The notes beneath the pieces were generated by a model. That model saw only the letters and a program-made list of their open reading frames with translations, was not told the DNA's origin and searched no databases. The position numbers and the translations under genes are program-made. Of a DNA stretch of 64,000 nt, positions 35,281 through 44,282 are shown piece after piece; the stretch's first letter is position 1, and each line of letters opens with the position of its first letter. This DNA comes from Xanthomonas vasicola (GTDB lineage Bacteria; Pseudomonadota; Gammaproteobacteria; Xanthomonadales; Xanthomonadaceae): the NCBI RefSeq assembly GCF_000772705.2, contig NZ_JSBW02000027.1:124001-188000 (forward strand). The letters are read 5' to 3'.

Positions 35281-36047
35281 TGCAGTTGATCGACAGCCAT
35301 TGCCATCTAGACGCCGGCGAATTCGACCACGACCGGGCAGCGGTGATCGCGCGCGCGCAGGCCGCCGGAGTCATCCAGCAAGTGGTGCCGGCGATTACCG
35401 CTGCCAGCTGGCCGGGCTTACGCGCGGTCTGCACCCAGGCGCGCGGCCTCTACCCTGCCTACGGCCTGCATCCGCTGTTTCTGGACCAACACCGCCCTGA
35501 GCATCTGGAGCTGCTGGCCGAGTGGATCGACCGCGAGCGCCCCTGCGCGATCGGCGAGTGCGGACTAGATTTTTTTGTCGACGGGCTGGATGCGCAGACC
35601 CAGCGCGACTACTTCGACGGCCAGTTGCAGCTGGCCAAGCGCTTCGACCTGCCGCTGATCGTGCATGCGCGCCGCGCCACCGAGGAGGTCATTGCCCGCA
35701 TCAAGGTGGTGGGTGGCCTGCGCGGCGTGGTGCATAGCTTTGCCGGCAGCCCAGAGCAAGCGCAACAGTTGTGGAAACTGGATTTCATGATTGGCCTTGG
35801 CGGCCCGGTGACCTACCAACGCGCCAATCGCCTGCGCGGGCTGGTGGCGAGCATGCCGCTGCAACATCTGCTGCTGGAAACCGACGCGCCCGATCAGCCC
35901 GACGCCAGCATCCGCGGCCAACGCAACGAACCGGCATACCTGCGCACGGTGCTGGACTGCATCGCCGAACTGCGTGGCGAAGATCCCGCGCACATCGCTG
36001 CGCAAACCACCGCTAACGCGCGCAGCTTGTTCGGCTTACCGCACTGA
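35280..36047 (+). CDS. tatD: TatD-family metal-dependent DNase
   Basis: A 255-residue TIM-barrel hydrolase. Metal ligands are visible: HCHLD (HxH) at the start, Glu in IGECGLDFF, His in LIVHARRATEE, His in VVHSFAGSPEQAQQ and Asp in LLLETDAPDQPD. TatD proteins are 3'-5' exonucleases linked to DNA repair and possibly D-aminoacyl-tRNA editing. The ATG at 35280 overlaps the upstream stop codon. Upstream frames are longer but read through the preceding gene. Confidence 0.93.
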   Translation: MQLIDSHCHLDAGEFDHDRAAVIARAQAAGVIQQVVPAITAASWPGLRAVCTQARGLYPAYGLHPLFLDQHRPEHLELLAEWIDRERPCAIGECGLDFFVDGLDAQTQRDYFDGQLQLAKRFDLPLIVHARRATEEVIARIKVVGGLRGVVHSFAGSPEQAQQLWKLDFMIGLGGPVTYQRANRLRGLVASMPLQHLLLETDAPDQPDASIRGQRNEPAYLRTVLDCIAELRGEDPAHIAAQTTANARSLFGLPH

Positions 36048-36108
36048 GCGGAGCAGGTGCGTCACTGCCGCCGCGTAATCAAGGCGACCGCGCAATGCAC
36101 ACGCGACA

Positions 36109-36939
36109 TTAGGAGGCGGCGACCGCCTCAACCGACGAAGTCGACACTGCAGCCTTGGGCTTGAGCAGCATCTCCAACGCCTTGCCCACCGCCACGAATG
36201 CGAAGGTTCCGGTGATATGCGTGGCCGCGCCCAGCCCTGCCCCGCAATCCAACTTGAGCGTGGCATCGGCATCGAGCTGCGGGCGGATGCCGCAGACGCT
36301 GCCATCGGCCTGTGGGTATTTGACGTTTTCCAGCGAATACACCGCCGGCACACCGAAGTAGCGCTGCGGATTCTTCGGGAAATTGAATTCACTGCGCAGC
36401 TTCTTGCGGATCAGCGCCAGCATTGCATCGTGCTCGGTGCGCGAGACGTCGCGCACGCGCACCAGGGTCGGATCGGTGCGCCCGCCAGCCGCGCCCACGG
36501 TCAACAGCGGCAATTTGCGCCGCCGACACCAGGCAATGGTTTCTACCTTGACCCGGAAACTGTCGCAGGCATCGATCACCAGATCGAAGCCCTCGCCCAG
36601 CAGCGTTTCGATATTGCCGGAGGTCAGAAACGCCTCCACCGCATCGGCTTCGATGTCCGGGTTGATTGCCACGCAGCGCTCGGCCATTGCGCGCGCCTTG
36701 TTGCGCCCGTACTGCCCGGCCAGTGCCGGCAACTGCCGGTTGGTATTGGAAACACACAGATCATCGGCATCGATCAGGCGGATGTGTCCCACCCCGGTGC
36801 GCGCCAGCGCTTCGACCACCCACGAGCCCACGCCGCCCATCCCGACCACGGCCACGCGGCACGCCGACAAGCGCTCGACCGTGCCGACTCCATACAGCCG
36901 GTCGATACCGGCAAAGCGTTCACGCCATTGTGCTTTCAT
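36109..36939 (-). CDS. tcdA: tRNA threonylcarbamoyladenosine dehydratase TcdA
   Basis: A 276-residue ThiF/MoeB-like E1 enzyme (formerly YgdL/CsdL) that cyclises t6A37 of tRNA to ct6A using ATP. Seen: FAGIDRLYGVGTVERL, nucleotide loop VVGMGGVGSWVVEALARTGVG, SNTNRQLPAL, DLVIDACDSFRVK, and the family-specific EHDAMLALIRKKLRSEF and FPKNPQRYFGVPAVYSLE. It is convergent with tatD, a 61-base gap apart. Confidence 0.95.
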   Translation of the reverse strand: MKAQWRERFAGIDRLYGVGTVERLSACRVAVVGMGGVGSWVVEALARTGVGHIRLIDADDLCVSNTNRQLPALAGQYGRNKARAMAERCVAINPDIEADAVEAFLTSGNIETLLGEGFDLVIDACDSFRVKVETIAWCRRRKLPLLTVGAAGGRTDPTLVRVRDVSRTEHDAMLALIRKKLRSEFNFPKNPQRYFGVPAVYSLENVKYPQADGSVCGIRPQLDADATLKLDCGAGLGAATHITGTFAFVAVGKALEMLLKPKAAVSTSSVEAVAAS

Positions 36940-37012
36940 CGGCCCATTTTACGCGCCTCGCCAAAGGCGCGCCCACGCCGCCGCGACGAACGTTGCGTCC
37001 CAGGAGCCACCG

Positions 37013-37441
37013 ATGCAGACCCCGCCTCCCAACCAATCCCGCGCGGCCCGTTACGCCCTCATGCTGGTGCTGGGCGTGCTGATCGGGCTGGTCGCCACCG
37101 CCATGGTGGCTAACGCGCTGCAGGCGCGGCGCGACCCGGTGCCCGACAGCCTGATGCAGGTCATGGCCTACCAGTTACGCGCGCTGCGACACGACACAGG
37201 TGCTTCCTGCACGCCGGCGCTGCAACAGCGACGACTGCAATCGCTACGCCTGCTGGCCGACGAGGTCGAGCCGGCATTTCCCGGCATTGGCGAAGACCGT
37301 CGCTTCGGCGAGCACGCACGCGCACTGCGCGCCGTGCTGGGTCAGGCGCAGCGCGTGCCGCTGGCCGATTGCAAAGCGATGGGCCAGATGCACACACGCA
37401 TTTCCGATGCCTGCGAGGCCTGTCATCGCGACTTTCGCTGA
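37013..37441 (+). CDS. Membrane-anchored c-type cytochrome (cytochrome c'-like)
   Basis: A 142-residue protein with a single N-terminal transmembrane or signal segment (ALMLVLGVLIGLVATAMVANAL) and a helical body ending in one haem-binding site, CEACHRDFR (CxxCH), near the C-terminus, the cytochrome c' position. Further Cys (SCTPALQ, LADCKAM) may form a disulphide. It probably acts in the periplasm in electron transfer or NO binding. The start is the ATG at 37013 preceded by CAGGAG. Confidence 0.85.
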   Translation: MQTPPPNQSRAARYALMLVLGVLIGLVATAMVANALQARRDPVPDSLMQVMAYQLRALRHDTGASCTPALQQRRLQSLRLLADEVEPAFPGIGEDRRFGEHARALRAVLGQAQRVPLADCKAMGQMHTRISDACEACHRDFR

Positions 37442-37573
37442 GGTTTGATGAATACGGCGCTCGGGCTTCGTTAAGCCTGCGGTGAACCAGTTGGCAGACC
37501 GTTCACCTGGACCATCACAGGATGACGTCGCCGCGGCCCTGTCCGCCTTCTCGAACCACCCCGGAGAGACCTC

Positions 37574-38056
37574 ATGAAGACCCGACTGCTTGTCATTGGC
37601 CTGGCTGCAACCGCGACCCTGGTTGGCTGCGCCACCTCTCAGCCCCAGTACGGCAGCTATCGCGGCGACCGCGGTTACGACCAGGGGTATTCGCAGCAGA
37701 GCCAGCGCTGCGTGGATTGCGGCATCGTGACCCGGATCGACGAAGTTGCCCCGACCCGCTCTGCGCCCACCGGCGCCGGCGCGGTCCTCGGCGGCATTGT
37801 GGGCGCCGTCGCCGGCCGCCAGATTTCCAAGGACACCGGCGGCAGCACGGGTAACAAGAACGTCTCGGCGGTCGCCGGCGCTGCGGCCGGTGCGCTGGCG
37901 GGTAACGCGATCCAGAACAACGTCACCAGCTCCAGCTTCGACGTGCAGGTGCGCATGGACGACGGCCGCGTGATCGTAGTGAACCAGCGCGACCTGGCCG
38001 GCGTGCAAGAAAACGCGTATGTGCGCGTGGTCAACGGCAAGGTCGTGCTGCGCTGA
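37574..38056 (+). CDS. Glycine-zipper outer-membrane lipoprotein (SlyB / 17 kDa antigen-like)
   Basis: A 160-residue lipoprotein: signal with lipobox TLVGCATS, a Tyr/Gln/Gly-rich stretch (QPQYGSYRGDRGYDQGYSQQ), CVDCGIVTRIDEV, the glycine-zipper hairpin (GAGAVLGGIVGAVAGRQISKD and VSAVAGAAAGALAGNAIQNN, about 75-115), and a C-terminal beta domain (DVQVRMDDGRVIVVNQRDL). The layout is that of the SlyB/Pcp group. GAGAGACC precedes the ATG. Function is structural or stress-related at the outer membrane; details unknown. Confidence 0.9.
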   Translation: MKTRLLVIGLAATATLVGCATSQPQYGSYRGDRGYDQGYSQQSQRCVDCGIVTRIDEVAPTRSAPTGAGAVLGGIVGAVAGRQISKDTGGSTGNKNVSAVAGAAAGALAGNAIQNNVTSSSFDVQVRMDDGRVIVVNQRDLAGVQENAYVRVVNGKVVLR

Positions 38057-38242
38057 TCCATGCGTGTGTGCGAATGCGGTATCGCTGCCGCATCGCCGGC
38101 AGACACGACGCGTGCCAGAAACCAGCTAAGCGTCTTGCCCGACATGACCTAGGCAAGCTGATCTCAAGCGCCCCTCGTGGCCGCATCGGAAGCTCACTTC
38201 GCCATACAGGCTGAGTGCGGCGACAAGATAAAACCGCAAAAA

Positions 38243-38270
38243 CAGAAAGGCCCGATCACGGGCCTTTCTG
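38243..38270 (-). terminator. Terminator of the cold-shock gene
   Basis: A perfect 12-bp stem (CAGAAAGGCCCG / CGGGCCTTTCTG) with loop ATCA; the minus strand continues into a T-rich run. It lies 36 bases past the stop at 38306. Confidence 0.85.
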
Positions 38271-38305
38271 CTGTCTGCGTGATGCGCCTTGCGCAGGGGG
38301 TGGAC

Positions 38306-38521
38306 TCAGACCACCTGCACTGCGTCGGCCTGCAGGCCCTTCTGGCCTTGCACGACCGTGAAGCTGACCTTCTGACCCTCCTTGAGGCTCTTGAAGCCCT
38401 GGATCTGGATCGCACGGAAATGGACGAAGACGTCTTCGCCATTTTCGCGGCTAATGAATCCAAAACCCTTGGCATCGTTGAACCACTTCACGACACCATT
38501 CTCGCGTTCGATGTTGGACAT
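38306..38521 (-). CDS. Cold-shock domain protein (CspA family)
   Basis: A 71-residue single cold-shock domain with RNP1 KGFGFISRE and RNP2 VFVHFRAI, plus NGVVKWFND. It binds single-stranded RNA/DNA and melts RNA structure. The upstream region (38522-38749) is long enough for the structured 5' leader typical of regulated csp genes, but I cannot show one. A strong terminator follows. Confidence 0.95.
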   Translation of the reverse strand: MSNIERENGVVKWFNDAKGFGFISRENGEDVFVHFRAIQIQGFKSLKEGQKVSFTVVQGQKGLQADAVQVV

Positions 38522-38749
38522 CTCGACTGACTCCCTACGACACTGTGATGGACTGGCGGTGGTGGCTGTGATTGCAAGGAGGAAGCGAGGTACAAGGATG
38601 TAGCGGATCGGACGATCTACCGCATCAGGCCACGATTCACGGTGACCTTTGCAAACAACAGCGGCTGCAACTTAACCCGCACCAAACCAATTTTCAAGCA
38701 CCTTTTGCACCTTTCTGTCAAGCCTGAAATAGGACATTTCCAAACCATC

Positions 38750-39235
38750 ATGGACACCACCGTCGTTTACTACCTTCTGGCTGCAGCACTGGTGCTGATC
38801 GGCCTTGCGGGCGTAATTCTGCCGACCCTGCCGGGCTTGCCACTGGTGTTTGCCGGTCTGCTGGTCGCGGCGTGGGCCGACCACTTCACCCACGTCGGCT
38901 GGGTCACGCTGGTCGTTTTGGGGCTGATCACCGCGCTTTCGTTTCTCATCGACTTCTTGGCCACGCTCTACGGGGCGCAGCGCGTGGGCGCCAGCAAGAT
39001 GGCGTTGTGGGGCTCGGTGATCGGCGGCATTGCCGGCATTTTCTTCATGCCGATCGGGCTGTTTGTCGGTCCGTTCGCTGGCGCATGGATCGGCGAGTAC
39101 TACCAGACGCGCAAGACCGGCCAGGCCACCAAGGTCGGCATCGGCACCTGGGTGGGCATCATGCTTGGCACCGCCACCAAGCTGGCGCTGGGTCTGTGCA
39201 TGCTCGGCGTATTTGCCATCGGCTGGTTTTTCTAG
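38750..39235 (+). CDS. DUF456 multi-pass membrane protein
   Basis: A 161-residue protein with four or five transmembrane helices (VVYYLLAAALVLIGLAGVIL, LVFAGLLVAAW, WVTLVVLGLITALSFLIDFL, GSVIGGIAGIFF, and a C-terminal helix ALGLCMLGVFAIGWFF). LPGLPLVFAGLL and FVGPFAGAWIGEY with the glycine-rich SVIGGIAG define the DUF456 family, whose role is unknown. The ATG at 38750 fits the family start; an upstream extension of 36 residues is polar and unlikely. Confidence 0.88.
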   Translation: MDTTVVYYLLAAALVLIGLAGVILPTLPGLPLVFAGLLVAAWADHFTHVGWVTLVVLGLITALSFLIDFLATLYGAQRVGASKMALWGSVIGGIAGIFFMPIGLFVGPFAGAWIGEYYQTRKTGQATKVGIGTWVGIMLGTATKLALGLCMLGVFAIGWFF

Positions 39236-39491
39236 GGCTTCCGAATGGCCTGGCGGTGGCACACGGTTTCCGTCGAGGATGAGCGCAGTAACCGAGCAGG
39301 TCATCCGGCTGACCTGCATCCCAGGCGCTTGCCGGACGCGCACGCGCCTCCCCAAGGAACTGCAAGGACCGCCCTGGCGAAACGACCTGATCGGATGTTA
39401 GGCCACCGTGTACACACTGCGCATGCAGACGCGACCGTTAAGCTACGTGTCTCTGCGCCTGCCTGGCGCCTTTACCTCGGCCAGACTGCTC

Positions 39492-40625
39492 ATGTCCAAG
39501 CACCGCACCCGCCCATTGATGCTCATCGCCCTGGCCGCTGCGCCATTGGCCCAGGCGCAGGAAATCGCACCCCAGCCGGCCTCGCCGCAAGCCTGCACCT
39601 CGGTGAGCTCCGATGCCGCGCGTTTGGCTTGTTACGACAAGGCGCTGGGCAATACACCGCAGCTAACCGCGGAGGCGGATGCCGCCGCGCAATTGGCCAA
39701 GCAGAAGGAAGCCAAGTCCGACGATACGCGTGCGATCAGCCGGGTCGGCGATTTCTTCCGCGCCGACGGCCAGGACCAACCGAAAGAAGAAGCGGTGGCC
39801 AATGCCGGCCGCGGCTCGTTGCTGGATCGCCGTTGGGAACTGGCCAAGGACTCCAAACTTGGCACCTTCCAGCTGCGTGGCTACAAGCCGGTGTATCTGT
39901 TGCCGGCGTTCTGGACCAGCGACACCAACCGCACCCCGCAGTCGCCGAATCCGGCCAACTCGGTCAACACGCCGCAGCAACTGGACAGCACCGAGCTGAA
40001 GTTCCAGCTCAGCTTCAAGACCAAGGTGGTCGAGGATCTGTTCGGCGACAACGGCGATATCTGGATGGGCTACACCCAGAGCTCGCGCTGGCAGGCCTAC
40101 AACGCCGATGCGTCGCGCCCGTTTCGCGAGACCAATTACGAGCCCGAAGCGATGCTGGTGTTCCGCAACAGTTACAGCATCTTCGGCTGGAAGGGCCGCA
40201 TGAGCGGCATCAGCCTGAATCACATGTCCAATGGGCGTGCCGACCCGCTGTCGCGCTCCTGGAACCGGGTCATCCTGAACTTCGGCCTGGATCGCGAGAA
40301 CTGGGCCCTGACACTGCGCCCGTGGTTCCGCATCAAGGAAGACCGCGCCGACGACAACAATCCCGATATCGAGGATTACATGGGCCGCGGCGATGCAACG
40401 CTGGTGTACAACAAGGATGGCCACGAATTCGCGCTGATCGCACGCCATTCGCTGCGTGGCGGCGACCGCTCGCATGGCTCGGTGCAGCTGGATTACGGCT
40501 TCCCGATCACCAACCTATTGCGCGGCCATGTGCAAGTGTTCGATGGCTACGGCGAAAGCATGATCGACTACAACCACAAGGCAACTTACGTCGGCCTGGG
40601 CGTGTCGTTGCTGGAGTGGTTCTAA
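39492..40625 (+). CDS. pldA: Outer-membrane phospholipase A (OMPLA)
   Basis: A 377-residue beta-barrel phospholipase that degrades misplaced phospholipids in the outer leaflet. A signal peptide (LMLIALAAAPLAQAQ) is followed by a Cys-containing head (ACTSVSSDAARLACYDKALG), and the barrel contains the catalytic signature LNHMSNGRADPLSRSWNRV (His, Ser and Asn). The ATG at 39492 begins a standard signal peptide; an ATG at 39408 would add 28 residues before it. The barrel ends in Phe (SLLEWF), as BAM substrates do. Confidence 0.93.
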   Translation: MSKHRTRPLMLIALAAAPLAQAQEIAPQPASPQACTSVSSDAARLACYDKALGNTPQLTAEADAAAQLAKQKEAKSDDTRAISRVGDFFRADGQDQPKEEAVANAGRGSLLDRRWELAKDSKLGTFQLRGYKPVYLLPAFWTSDTNRTPQSPNPANSVNTPQQLDSTELKFQLSFKTKVVEDLFGDNGDIWMGYTQSSRWQAYNADASRPFRETNYEPEAMLVFRNSYSIFGWKGRMSGISLNHMSNGRADPLSRSWNRVILNFGLDRENWALTLRPWFRIKEDRADDNNPDIEDYMGRGDATLVYNKDGHEFALIARHSLRGGDRSHGSVQLDYGFPITNLLRGHVQVFDGYGESMIDYNHKATYVGLGVSLLEWF

Positions 40626-40753
40626 GCGCATGCAGCAACGCTACTGAGCAGTCGTCAGGCGGGCACTGATACTGCTGATCTATCGCATGCGCCAGGCGCC
40701 CGGCAAATCGGGCGATGGACTTCATCGAAAAATTGCCCCGAGTTAATCCAAGA

Positions 40754-40783
40754 AAAAGCCGGCATGTGCGCATGCCGGCTTTT
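40754..40783. terminator. Bidirectional terminator between pldA and the carbonic anhydrase pseudogene
   Basis: AAAAGCCGGCATG / CATGCCGGCTTTT form a perfect 13-bp stem around a 4-base loop, flanked by A on the left and T on the right, so it can stop transcription from both convergent genes. Confidence 0.85.
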
Positions 40784-40862
40784 TTACTTACAACCGTATT
40801 GCAAGCACTTTGCTTGCCCAGCTCCGTCAACATCACTGTCGCCGCGGCTTCTGCAGTCCGAC

Positions 40863-41573
40863 TCAGACGTCGAAGAAATCTACTTTGCCGTCCTGCAGGG
40901 TGTAATACGCGACCACATGCACTTCGCCAGCGCGCAACGGTTCGGGTTCGAGCAGGGCAGGTTCGGATGCAGGGCGCAGGCGGTCGACGGTGCGCTTGAC
41001 GTTGGCTTTGACCGAATCAGCCAGCAAGTTGGCGCCGCCTTTGGCCTTTGCTGTCAGCACGGCCGGGACGATGGGCTCGATCATGGAGCCATCGCGCCGG
41101 GGAAGAACGTGTTCTGCTCCACCACCGAAACCGCCACCACCGCACCGCAGCTTTCGTGGCCCATCACAACGGCCAGTGGCACGCCGAGTTGGCTGACCGC
41201 ATATTCGATCGAGCCCAGCGCCGTGGTGTCGACGGTATTGCCGGCGTTGCGGACGACGAACATCTCGCCCAGGCCGCGACCGAACAGCAATTCGGCGGCA
41301 CCCGGGAATCCGAACACGACACTGGGATGAGGAACGGGGTCTGGCCCAGCGCAAGTTCCAGACGGCGCTTGCTGTCGGAGATCACCTTCTTGGGGCGGTT
41401 TTCGACGAACGCGGTGTTGCCGTCGCGCAGGATCTGTAGCGCCTGCTCGGCATTCAGATCGGTTTTCTGGACGGCGCCGCACGCAACGCGAACGGCAGGG
41501 AAGCGGCAGCGGCCGCGATCGGCGCGCAACAGCTGCATTGCAGCAATTTTCGACGCGATGCGGAATGCGACAT
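40863..41573 (-). pseudogene. Tat-exported beta-carbonic anhydrase with three frameshifts
   Basis: The ATG at 41573 (AGGAG upstream) opens MSHSASRRKLLQ, a twin-arginine signal followed by a hydrophobic, Ala-rich stretch. The chain then continues in other frames: QKTDLNAEQALQILRDGN...CSDSRVPP, then ELLFGRGLGEMFVVRNAGNTVDTTALGSIEYAVSQLGVPLAVVMGHESCGAVVAVSVVEQNTFFPGAM, then MIEPIVPAVLTAKAKGG to the end. Each join (near 41471, 41293 and 41090) needs one base restored in a short G/C run. The zinc ligands (Cys-Asp-Ser-Arg, His and Cys of MGHESCG) are present. Restored, it would be about 237 residues, periplasmic, interconverting CO2 and bicarbonate. Either a real pseudogene or base-calling errors. 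Confidence 0.85.
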
Positions 41574-41684
41574 GGACGAGCTCCTGCTCTCTGGTTGGTA
41601 TGGCGATCCTAATCGGCGGCGAACGCAGCAGAATGACCCAAGTCGAGATTCTGCAAACAGGAGGACGCAGTCCGCGACGCGGGC

Positions 41685-42320
41685 TCAGGTCCAGTCCGTC
41701 AGGCCTTCGCGGCGATAGGTTTCCTGAAAAGCTGGGCGCGCCTTCATCAACGTTGCATGTGCCTGCAGCGCCGGCCAGGTATCGGTCGGGCGTGGCATGT
41801 TGCGCGACCAGCGCATCAGCATGGTCAACATGAAATCGGCCGCCGACACGGTGTGCCCGAGCAGATACGGACCATGGGCCTGCAGATGCGCATCGACTTG
41901 GGTCCAGGCCGCTTCGAGTTTGCGGCGGGCTTGAACCTGCGCAGCCTCGGCATGCTCGGCACCGGCCGGCTCGCTCGGGTAGAACCAGGCGCGGTACGCC
42001 GGCTGCAAGGTGTTGGCGCAGAAGAACATCCATTTGTAGTACGCCGCACGCTCGGGTGTGCCGAGCGCGGGGGCCAGCTTTGCCTGTGGATGCAGATCGG
42101 CCAGCTGGAGCGCGATGGCCGCAGCCTCGGTGAGCACGTGCCCATCCAGTAACAGGGTGGGCACCACGCCGGCGGGATTGATCGCCAGATACTGCGGCGA
42201 TTTGTGCTCGCCGCGCTCGAAATCAAGCGGGTGCAGCTCGTGCGGCACATCCAGTTCGATCAGCAGCCAATGCACCACGAACGCTGCGGTGCTGGGGGTG
42301 TGGTAAAGCGTCGTCGCCAT
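41685..42320 (-). CDS. Glutathione S-transferase family protein
   Basis: A 211-residue GST. MATTLYHTPSTAAFVVHWLLIEL is the N-terminal active-site segment, NPAGVVPTLLLDGHVLTEAAAIALQLAD the glutathione-binding motif (with EA in place of ES), and GPYLLGHTVSAADFMLTMLMRW the helical-domain N-cap motif. It is unlike the other GST at 29396-30034 and belongs to a different subgroup. No substrate can be inferred. It stands alone, upstream of the carbonic anhydrase remnant. Confidence 0.92.
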   Translation of the reverse strand: MATTLYHTPSTAAFVVHWLLIELDVPHELHPLDFERGEHKSPQYLAINPAGVVPTLLLDGHVLTEAAAIALQLADLHPQAKLAPALGTPERAAYYKWMFFCANTLQPAYRAWFYPSEPAGAEHAEAAQVQARRKLEAAWTQVDAHLQAHGPYLLGHTVSAADFMLTMLMRWSRNMPRPTDTWPALQAHATLMKARPAFQETYRREGLTDWT

Positions 42321-42476
42321 GCAGATTCCTGAGTGTGAGCGCGTACCAAACCTACTACACAGCCGCCCGGTAGAGGCGGCTGATGCGCTGAGCCGACATA
42401 TCCCATTCGTGCACTGCGATTAATGTGCGTCGTCCATGCCGCCTGACGACTGCGCGCTACGTGTTGCTAGCCGCGC

Positions 42477-43994
42477 TTATTCCACTACCACCGGAATCTT
42501 GCCGATGCGCGACTGCCACAGCCGCGGGCCGGTCTTGTGCACCGACTCGCCGGTGGAATCCACCGCCACGGTGACCGGCATGTCCTTGACCTCGAATTCG
42601 TAGATCGCCTCCATGCCGAGGTCTTCGAACGCGAGTACGCGAGCGGCCTTGATTGCCTTGGACACCAGGTAGGCCGAACCGCCGACTGCCATCAGGTACA
42701 CGGCCTTGTTGTCGCGGATCGCATCGATGGCCGCATCGCCGCGCTCGGACTTGCCGACCATGCCCAGCAGGCCGGTCTGCTCCAACATCTGGCGGGTGAA
42801 CTTGTCCATGCGCGTGGCGGTCGTCGGGCCGGCAGGGCCGACCACTTCATCGCGCACCGGGTCGACCGGACCGACGTAGTAGATGAAGCGATTGGTGAAA
42901 TCCACCGGCAGCGTTTCGCCACGGTTGAGCATGTCGATCATGCGCTTGTGCGCGGCATCGCGGCCGGTCAGCAGCTTGCCGTTGAGCAGAATCACCTCCC
43001 CCGGCTTGAAGCTGGCGACTGCTTCGCGGGTGATGGTGTCCAGATCCACCCGGCGTGCATTGGTCGGGTTGTAAGTGAGCTTGGGCCAGTCTTCCAGCGA
43101 CGGCGGATCCAGCATTACCGGGCCGCTGCCGTCCAGGGTGAAGTGTGCGTGGCGGGTCGCCGCACAGTTGGGAATCAACGCCACCGGCAGATTGGCGGCA
43201 TGGGTCGGGTAATCCTTGACCTTGATGTCCAGCACCGTGGTCAGGCCACCCAGGCCTTGCGCACCGATGCCGAGCGCGTTGACCTTTTCATACAGCTCAA
43301 GCCGCAGCTCTTCGGCGCGATTGGAGGCGCCACGCGCCTGCAGGTCGACGATGTCGATCGGCTCCATCAGCGCCTCCTTGGCCAGCAGCATCGCCTTTTC
43401 GGCAGTACCGCCGATACCGATACCGAGCATGCCCGGCGGGCACCAGCCGGCGCCCATGGTCGGCACGGTCTTGAGCACCCAATCGACGATGGAATCGGAC
43501 GGGTTGAGCATGGCGAACTTGCTCTTGGCCTCCGAACCACCGCCCTTGGCCGCCACGATCACCTCGACGTGGTCGCCCGGCACGATCTTGGTGTTGACCA
43601 CTGCCGGCGTGTTGTCGCGGGTGTTGGTGCGCTTGCCGGCCGGGTCGGCCAGCACGCTGGCGCGCAGCTTGTTGTCGGGGTGGTTGTAGGCGCGGCGCAC
43701 GCCTTCGTTGACCATGTCTTCCACGCCCATCGTGGCGTCGTCCCAGCGCACCTGCATGCCGATTTCCAAGAACACGGTGACGATGCCGGTGTCCTGGCAG
43801 ATCGGGCGGTGGCCTTCAGCGCACATGCGCGAATTGATCAGGATCTGCGCGATGGCGTCCTTGGCGGCCGGCGATTCTTCGCGCTCATAGGCGGCGGACA
43901 GATTCTTGATGTAGTCGACCGGGTGGTAGTAGCTGATGTACTGCAGCGCATCGGCGACGGACTGGATGAGGTCTTCCTGCTTGATCGAGGTCAC
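42477..43994 (-). CDS. Class I fumarate hydratase (iron-sulfur)
   Basis: A 505-residue [4Fe-4S] fumarase of the FumA/FumB type, TCA-cycle conversion of fumarate to malate. Cluster cysteines are plausible in RPICQDTGIV, GAGWCPPGM and IPNCAATRH. The N-terminal alpha domain (to about residue 280) and C-terminal beta domain (GEVILLNGKLLTGRDAAHKRM, FIYYVGPVDPVRDEVVGPAGPTTATRMD) are both complete. The family also includes L(+)-tartrate dehydratases, but the single-chain layout supports fumarase. Confidence 0.94.
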   Translation of the reverse strand: MTSIKQEDLIQSVADALQYISYYHPVDYIKNLSAAYEREESPAAKDAIAQILINSRMCAEGHRPICQDTGIVTVFLEIGMQVRWDDATMGVEDMVNEGVRRAYNHPDNKLRASVLADPAGKRTNTRDNTPAVVNTKIVPGDHVEVIVAAKGGGSEAKSKFAMLNPSDSIVDWVLKTVPTMGAGWCPPGMLGIGIGGTAEKAMLLAKEALMEPIDIVDLQARGASNRAEELRLELYEKVNALGIGAQGLGGLTTVLDIKVKDYPTHAANLPVALIPNCAATRHAHFTLDGSGPVMLDPPSLEDWPKLTYNPTNARRVDLDTITREAVASFKPGEVILLNGKLLTGRDAAHKRMIDMLNRGETLPVDFTNRFIYYVGPVDPVRDEVVGPAGPTTATRMDKFTRQMLEQTGLLGMVGKSERGDAAIDAIRDNKAVYLMAVGGSAYLVSKAIKAARVLAFEDLGMEAIYEFEVKDMPVTVAVDSTGESVHKTGPRLWQSRIGKIPVVVE

Positions 43995-44282
43995 GGCTGG
44001 CTCTACGGCTGGCGGGGGTGCAATCCGGGCATTTTAGAGCAAACAGCAGGCGCGTCCGGGCGCGGCGTCTATCGCTGCGATTGAGCTGGGCGAGATATTG
44101 CCCTGGCGGCGATGCACTGCTGCGCCGGTGTCGCCGGGTGGCAGGCGAAGAATCCGTTCACCGCTGCCGGTGCAGCGGCTGGGGCTACGCCCGGCGCCCC
44201 GATGGGCAAGCACGCATCCGACCCTGCCCCTTATCCGTTGTCCAACACCGCGCGCCCACGCCGGGCGCGGCACACTAGCGCG

